Shown here one piece after another: positions 60,543-64,000 of a DNA stretch of 64,000 nucleotides (position 1 is its first letter; every line of letters starts with the position of its first letter). The DNA is taken from positions 868,001-932,000 of the forward strand of contig CAWFPS010000003.1 in the NCBI GenBank assembly GCA_963817905.1. The letters run 5' to 3'. The notes beneath the pieces were generated by a model. That model saw only the letters and a program-made list of their open reading frames with translations, made no database searches and was not told where the DNA came from. Made by a program: the position numbers and the translations under genes. The stretch is from VRUE01 sp963817905. Its GTDB lineage: Bacteria; Actinomycetota; Thermoleophilia; Solirubrobacterales; 70-9.

Positions 60543-61499
60543 GTGGCAGAACGGGAGCCAGATGCGGGCTTCTGGGAAGGCAAGAGCGTCGTCGTCACCG
60601 GTGGCGCCGGCTTCCTCGGCAAACCCACCGTCCGCCTGCTGAGTGAGCTCGGCGCCGCGGTGCGGGTGCCACGATCGGCCGAGCACGACCTCACCGACGC
60701 CGCTGCTTGCCGCGAGGCACTGAGCGGCGCCGAGGTCGTCCTCCATCTGGCCGCCAACGTCGGCGGCATCGGCTACAACCGCCGCAACCCCGGCCCGCTG
60801 ATCCGCGACAACATGGCGATGGGCCTCAACGTCTTCGAGGCCTGCCGTGAGCTCGAGGTGAGCAAGCTCGTCGCCGCCTGCTCGGTCTGCGCCTACCCCA
60901 AGTTCACCCCGGTGCCGTTCAAAGAGGACGACATCTGGGACGGCTTCCCGGAGGAGTCGAACGCCCCCTACGGGCTCGCCAAGAAGATGCTGATCGTCCT
61001 CTCCGACTCCTACCGGCGCCAGTATGGGCTCGACTCCTGCGTGCCGGTGATCGCCAACCTCTACGGCCCCGACGACAACTTCGACCTCGAGGATTCCCAC
61101 GTGATCGCCGCGATGGTCAACAAGTACGTCAGCGCGACCGCCGATGGCGAGCCGGAGGTTGTGCTCTGGGGCACGGGGTCGCCCTCGCGCGAGTTCCTCT
61201 ATGTCGACGACGCCGCCCGGGCCCTGATCCTTGCCGCCGAGCATGCCGACTTCTCGGAGCCCTTCAACGTCGGCACCGGGATCGAGACGCAGATTCGCGA
61301 CCTCGCCACGCTCGTCGCCGCCGCGACCGGCTTCAGCGGCGAGACCGTCTGGGACGCCTCGCGCCCAGACGGCCAGCCGGTTCGCTATCTCGACGTCAGT
61401 AGGGCGCAGGAGACGATCGGGTTCGGCGCTCGGATGCCGCTGGACGAGGGGATCGAGCGTACGGTGGCCTCGTTCCGATCCTCCCCAGCGCTGAGTTAA
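60543..61499 (+). CDS. fcl: GDP-L-fucose synthase-like NAD-dependent epimerase/reductase
   Basis: 318 residues from GTG directly after the gmd stop. VVVTGGAGFLGKPTVRLL, VLHLAANVGGIGYNRRNPGPLI (GGI as in fucose synthase), AACSVCAYPKFTPVPFKEDD, YGLAKKMLIVLSDSYRRQYG (Tyr-x3-Lys) and GSPSREFLYVDDAARAL. Fcl would convert the Gmd product to GDP-L-fucose. Divergent enough that another 6-deoxysugar is possible, so the symbol is tentative. Confidence 0.85.
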   Translation: MAEREPDAGFWEGKSVVVTGGAGFLGKPTVRLLSELGAAVRVPRSAEHDLTDAAACREALSGAEVVLHLAANVGGIGYNRRNPGPLIRDNMAMGLNVFEACRELEVSKLVAACSVCAYPKFTPVPFKEDDIWDGFPEESNAPYGLAKKMLIVLSDSYRRQYGLDSCVPVIANLYGPDDNFDLEDSHVIAAMVNKYVSATADGEPEVVLWGTGSPSREFLYVDDAARALILAAEHADFSEPFNVGTGIETQIRDLATLVAAATGFSGETVWDASRPDGQPVRYLDVSRAQETIGFGARMPLDEGIERTVASFRSSPALS

Positions 61500-62999
61500 T
61501 GGACCGCCGGCGAGCGGCCGGGATGGAGGGGTCAACCGTGAGCGAGGAGGCGCAGCCACCGCTGAGCGTCACCGCCGCTCGAGGCGTCGGCATCCTGGTC
61601 AGCCGCACCCTCGTCCTGCAGCTGCTCACCGTCGGGGTGACGCTGGTCCTTGCCCGGCTGCTCTCGCCGGCCGACTACGGCCTGTTTGCGATCGCCGCGG
61701 CGGTGCAGAGCGTCGCTCAGGTTGCCAGCGGGGTTGGGCTCAGCGCGGCGTTGATTCGCCAGGCCGAGGACCCGACGCCGCGGCAGCGGCGCGCCGTCTC
61801 GGGCTTCCTGCTGATCACCGGTTCCGCCTTTACCGCGGCGACCATGGCGGTGGCTTTCGCGGCGCTGCCGGCCGCGGGCGTGCGGGGCGAAGCGATTCCG
61901 GTGATCGCGGTCACGACCCTTGCCGTACCGCTCTACGCGCTGCGGGCGGTGCCGATGGTCCTGCTCGAGCGGCACCTGAGCTTTGGGCGGGTTGCCGTGG
62001 TCGAGACCGCCGAGACCCTCTCCTTCAACGCCTTCGCCCTCTCCGGCGCGCTCGCCGGGCTGGGCGCCTTCAGCCTCGGCGGTGCGGTTCCAGTCGCCGC
62101 CGGGGCCGGCCTGCTTGCGGCCCGCCGGCTGACCCGTCCCGGGACCGGCGTCTCCTTCGACCTGGCCGCCGTCCGCCCCCTGGCCGAGTTCGGCGTCCGG
62201 GCAAGCCTGCTGCAGCTGCTGACCCTTGCCCGCGGCCTCGGCTTCGTCACCCTGGTGACCGCGGTGGCGGGGACGGCAACGGCCGGCTTCTACGCGATGG
62301 CGAGCCTGGCTCTTCTCGTTCCCGACCGCACTTGCCTCGGCGATGCAGCGGGTCTCCTTTCCGGCTTTGGCGCGGTCGGAGAGCGAACGGCCGCGGCGGG
62401 CGGCGCGAGCGGCGGCCCTCTCGGCTGTGCTGGCAAGCCTTCCCCTCGCCCTCCTTACCGGCACCTCGCACGCGCTCGTCACAGTGCTGCTCGGCGATCG
62501 CTGGCTGCCCACCGTCGACCTGATCCTGGCCAGCTCGCCGGGCATCCTGCTCGCCGCCAGCGCGATCCCGGCGATGGTCGGCCTGGCGCTGTCCGAGGGC
62601 CGTCCCGAGGCGCCGATCGCGGCCGTCGTCTTCTCGACCGTTGCGATGGTTGCGGTCTGCGTCGCCACGGTTCCCGCCTGGGGCACGACCGGGGTCGGGA
62701 TCGCGATGAGCGCCGGCTCGCTGGTCAGCGTTGCGATCCTCGGTTTCCGCGCCGACGAGGAGATGCGGGCCGCGGTTCCAGCGCTGGTCCGGGCGTTGAT
62801 CGTCGGCTCGGTTGCCGCCGCCGTCGGCTACCTGGCGCCACTCGGAGACACCTGGCTCGGTTTGGCGCTGGCAGCCGGCCTCGTCGCGGCGATATGGGCC
62901 GGCCTGGCCCTGTTGACGATGCGCACCGAGCTGCTGGCCGCGCTGCGAATTGCCCGGCCGATGCTGCCGGCACGGCAGCGCGACGGCAGCGCTGGCTAG
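61499..62999 (+). pseudogene. Second polysaccharide flippase, frameshifted
   Basis: The ATG at 61499 overlaps the previous stop (TAATG). Codons to about 62305 encode flippase helices close to the paralogue at 55413 (ARGVGILVSRTLVLQLLTVG, VLARLLSPADYGLFAIAAAV, RAVPMVLLERHLSFGRVAVVE). After AMAS the original frame gives nonsense to 63037. The +1 frame continues WLFSFPTALASAMQRVSFPAL, matching the paralogue, to 62999. One extra C in the CC at 62305-62306 explains it. Either a recent pseudogene or a sequencing error. Confidence 0.88.
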
Positions 63000-63033
63000 G
63001 ATCTCGCCCTCCGGCAGGCGCCGGCGCCAGCAG

Positions 63034-63678
63034 ATGAACTTCGAACGCCTCTACACATACCGCTTCCGCGACATCGATCAGGCCGCCCGGCTGCGGGTCT
63101 GGGAAGCGATCGCGCCCCACGTCCACGGTCTGATGGGCTCGCCCCAGACGGTGCTCGATCCGGCGGCGGGTCGCGGTGAGTTCATCGGCTCGATCGACGC
63201 CGCCGAGCGCTGGGCGGTCGACGAGGTCGCCTACGCGGAGGCCGAGCAGACCGCCGGAGTGAAGATGGTCACCGCGAGCATCATGGACGCCGAGCTCCCC
63301 GCCGATCACTTCGACGGCGTCTACGCCTCCAACTTCCTCGAGCACCTGCACAACCAGGAGGCGATCGCCCAGTTCCTCGAAAAGATGCGCGACTCGATGA
63401 AGAGCGGCGGCCGGATCGCGATCATGGGCCCGAACTACCGCTACTGCGCCAAGGAGTACTGGGACTGCGCCGATCACTACGTCGCCCTCACCCACGTCGC
63501 GATCGCCGAGCACCTCTACGCGGCCGGCTTCGAGCCGGAGCGAGTCATCCCCCGCTACCTGCCCTACTCCTTCCGCGGCATCCTCCCCCCCTCGCAGCGC
63601 CTCACCGCCGCCTACCTGCGCGTGCCGCCCGCCTGGAAGCTGCTCGGCAAGCAGTTCCTGGTGATCGGCCGCCGCTGA
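63034..63678 (+). CDS. Class I SAM-dependent methyltransferase
   Basis: 214 residues from the ATG at 63034 (MNFERLYTYRF); the longer upstream frame is Arg-rich and overlaps the flippase. SAM motif I VLDPAAGRGEFIGSI, acidic WAVDEVAYAEA, DHFDGVYASNFLEHLHNQEAI and GGRIAIMGPNYRYCAKEYWD. The NFLEHL and GPNYRYC motifs are typical of methyltransferases in glycan clusters. Substrate unknown. Confidence 0.9.
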   Translation: MNFERLYTYRFRDIDQAARLRVWEAIAPHVHGLMGSPQTVLDPAAGRGEFIGSIDAAERWAVDEVAYAEAEQTAGVKMVTASIMDAELPADHFDGVYASNFLEHLHNQEAIAQFLEKMRDSMKSGGRIAIMGPNYRYCAKEYWDCADHYVALTHVAIAEHLYAAGFEPERVIPRYLPYSFRGILPPSQRLTAAYLRVPPAWKLLGKQFLVIGRR

Positions 63679-63690
63679 GAGGCGCCCGGC

Positions 63691-64000
63691 TCAGCCGCCC
63701 TTCGCGACCAGAAATTCCCAGCCGCCAGCTGTCGCGACACGGCGAAAGTCGTTGACTATGTAGTTGACCAGGGGCGTGTCGGGCATCGGCGATTCCTGCA
63801 GCCAGAGGCCCGCCAGGGCGTCGTTGCGAATTGCGCAGGGACGTGCCGAGGCGCGCATCTGATCGACGATCCGCTGCTGGCCCTCGTCGTCGAGCACGAT
63901 CACCCAGGCCCCCGGCGCACTCGGCTTGGGCGGCTCGATCCCCGACCAGTGATAGAGGCTGTCGAGGTTGGGGTAGCCGCTGAAGGTCGTGCAGTGGTGC
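63691..64000 (-). CDS. C-terminus of membrane glycosyltransferase-like protein, cut by window edge
   Basis: The frame is open to the window end; only about 102 C-terminal residues are visible, beginning HHCTTFSGYPNLDSLYHWSG and ending WEFLVAKGG. No membrane helix lies in this part. The CxTFSGYPNLxSLYxW pattern and the soluble alpha/beta end resemble the outer domain of some GT-C-like hypothetical proteins. The family cannot be settled from this piece. Convergent with the methyltransferase, 12 bp apart. Confidence 0.65.
   Translation of the reverse strand, partial: HHCTTFSGYPNLDSLYHWSGIEPPKPSAPGAWVIVLDDEGQQRIVDQMRASARPCAIRNDALAGLWLQESPMPDTPLVNYIVNDFRRVATAGGWEFLVAKGG

Overview
The window is very GC-rich, densely packed actinobacterial-type DNA. 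Codon bias, a mycobacterial-style 7Fe ferredoxin, a CIRCE-controlled groES-groEL pair, leaderless-looking promoters and several families typical of Thermoleophilia (Solirubrobacter/Conexibacter-like) suggest that class. This taxonomic call is inference from gene content, not from a marker gene.

Layout. 1-10.8 kb is chromosomal housekeeping: MMPL exporter (cut by the window edge), carotenoid oxygenase with a divergent PadR regulator, cyclophilin, a large secreted Ig-like protein, Mrp ATPase, ferredoxin, an NAD(P)-binding protein and a GH26-like secreted hydrolase. 10.9-18.2 kb is a nested mobile island inserted between that hydrolase and groEL. A group IIC intron sits directly behind a 13-bp terminator hairpin downstream of groEL. 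The intron has been split by a 4.37-kb segment with perfect 21-bp inverted ends, carrying a wHTH/XRE pair, a DDE transposase, a Leu-bodied tRNA with a Trp anticodon, a Panacea-type toxin-antitoxin pair and a structured non-coding stretch. An IS481-family element then inserted into the CCTAGG boundary of that segment. 18.3-30.5 kb holds groEL/groES, an SRPBCC protein, an ASCH protein, an RTX-like repeat protein, a Crp/Fnr regulator, hipBA and a full-length Lhr helicase.

30.5-64 kb is a cell-surface glycan region. It contains GT2 glycosyltransferases, GT-C-like membrane proteins, an O-antigen ligase/polymerase-like protein, a polyprenyl glycosylphosphotransferase, the dTDP-rhamnose genes rmlA/D/B/C (interrupted by two AAA/DUF4143 ATPases and other accessory DNA), two flippases (one frameshifted), a Wzy-like polymerase fused to a beta-propeller-like C-terminus, FkbM and class I methyltransferases, and gmd plus a fucose-synthase-like epimerase for GDP-deoxysugars. 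An MNT/HEPN toxin-antitoxin pair and a third AAA ATPase sit among them. Several genes are damaged: an amber codon in a GT-C protein, a +1 shift in a collagen-like secreted protein and a +1 shift in a flippase.

Most notable signals: (i) a 49-bp element with a 22-bp stem, present four times, each time 7-12 bp after a stop codon; (ii) the intron/element/IS nest with readable insertion history; (iii) the chimeric tRNA; (iv) 22-23-bp phased direct repeats running up to the start codons of both DUF4143 ATPases.
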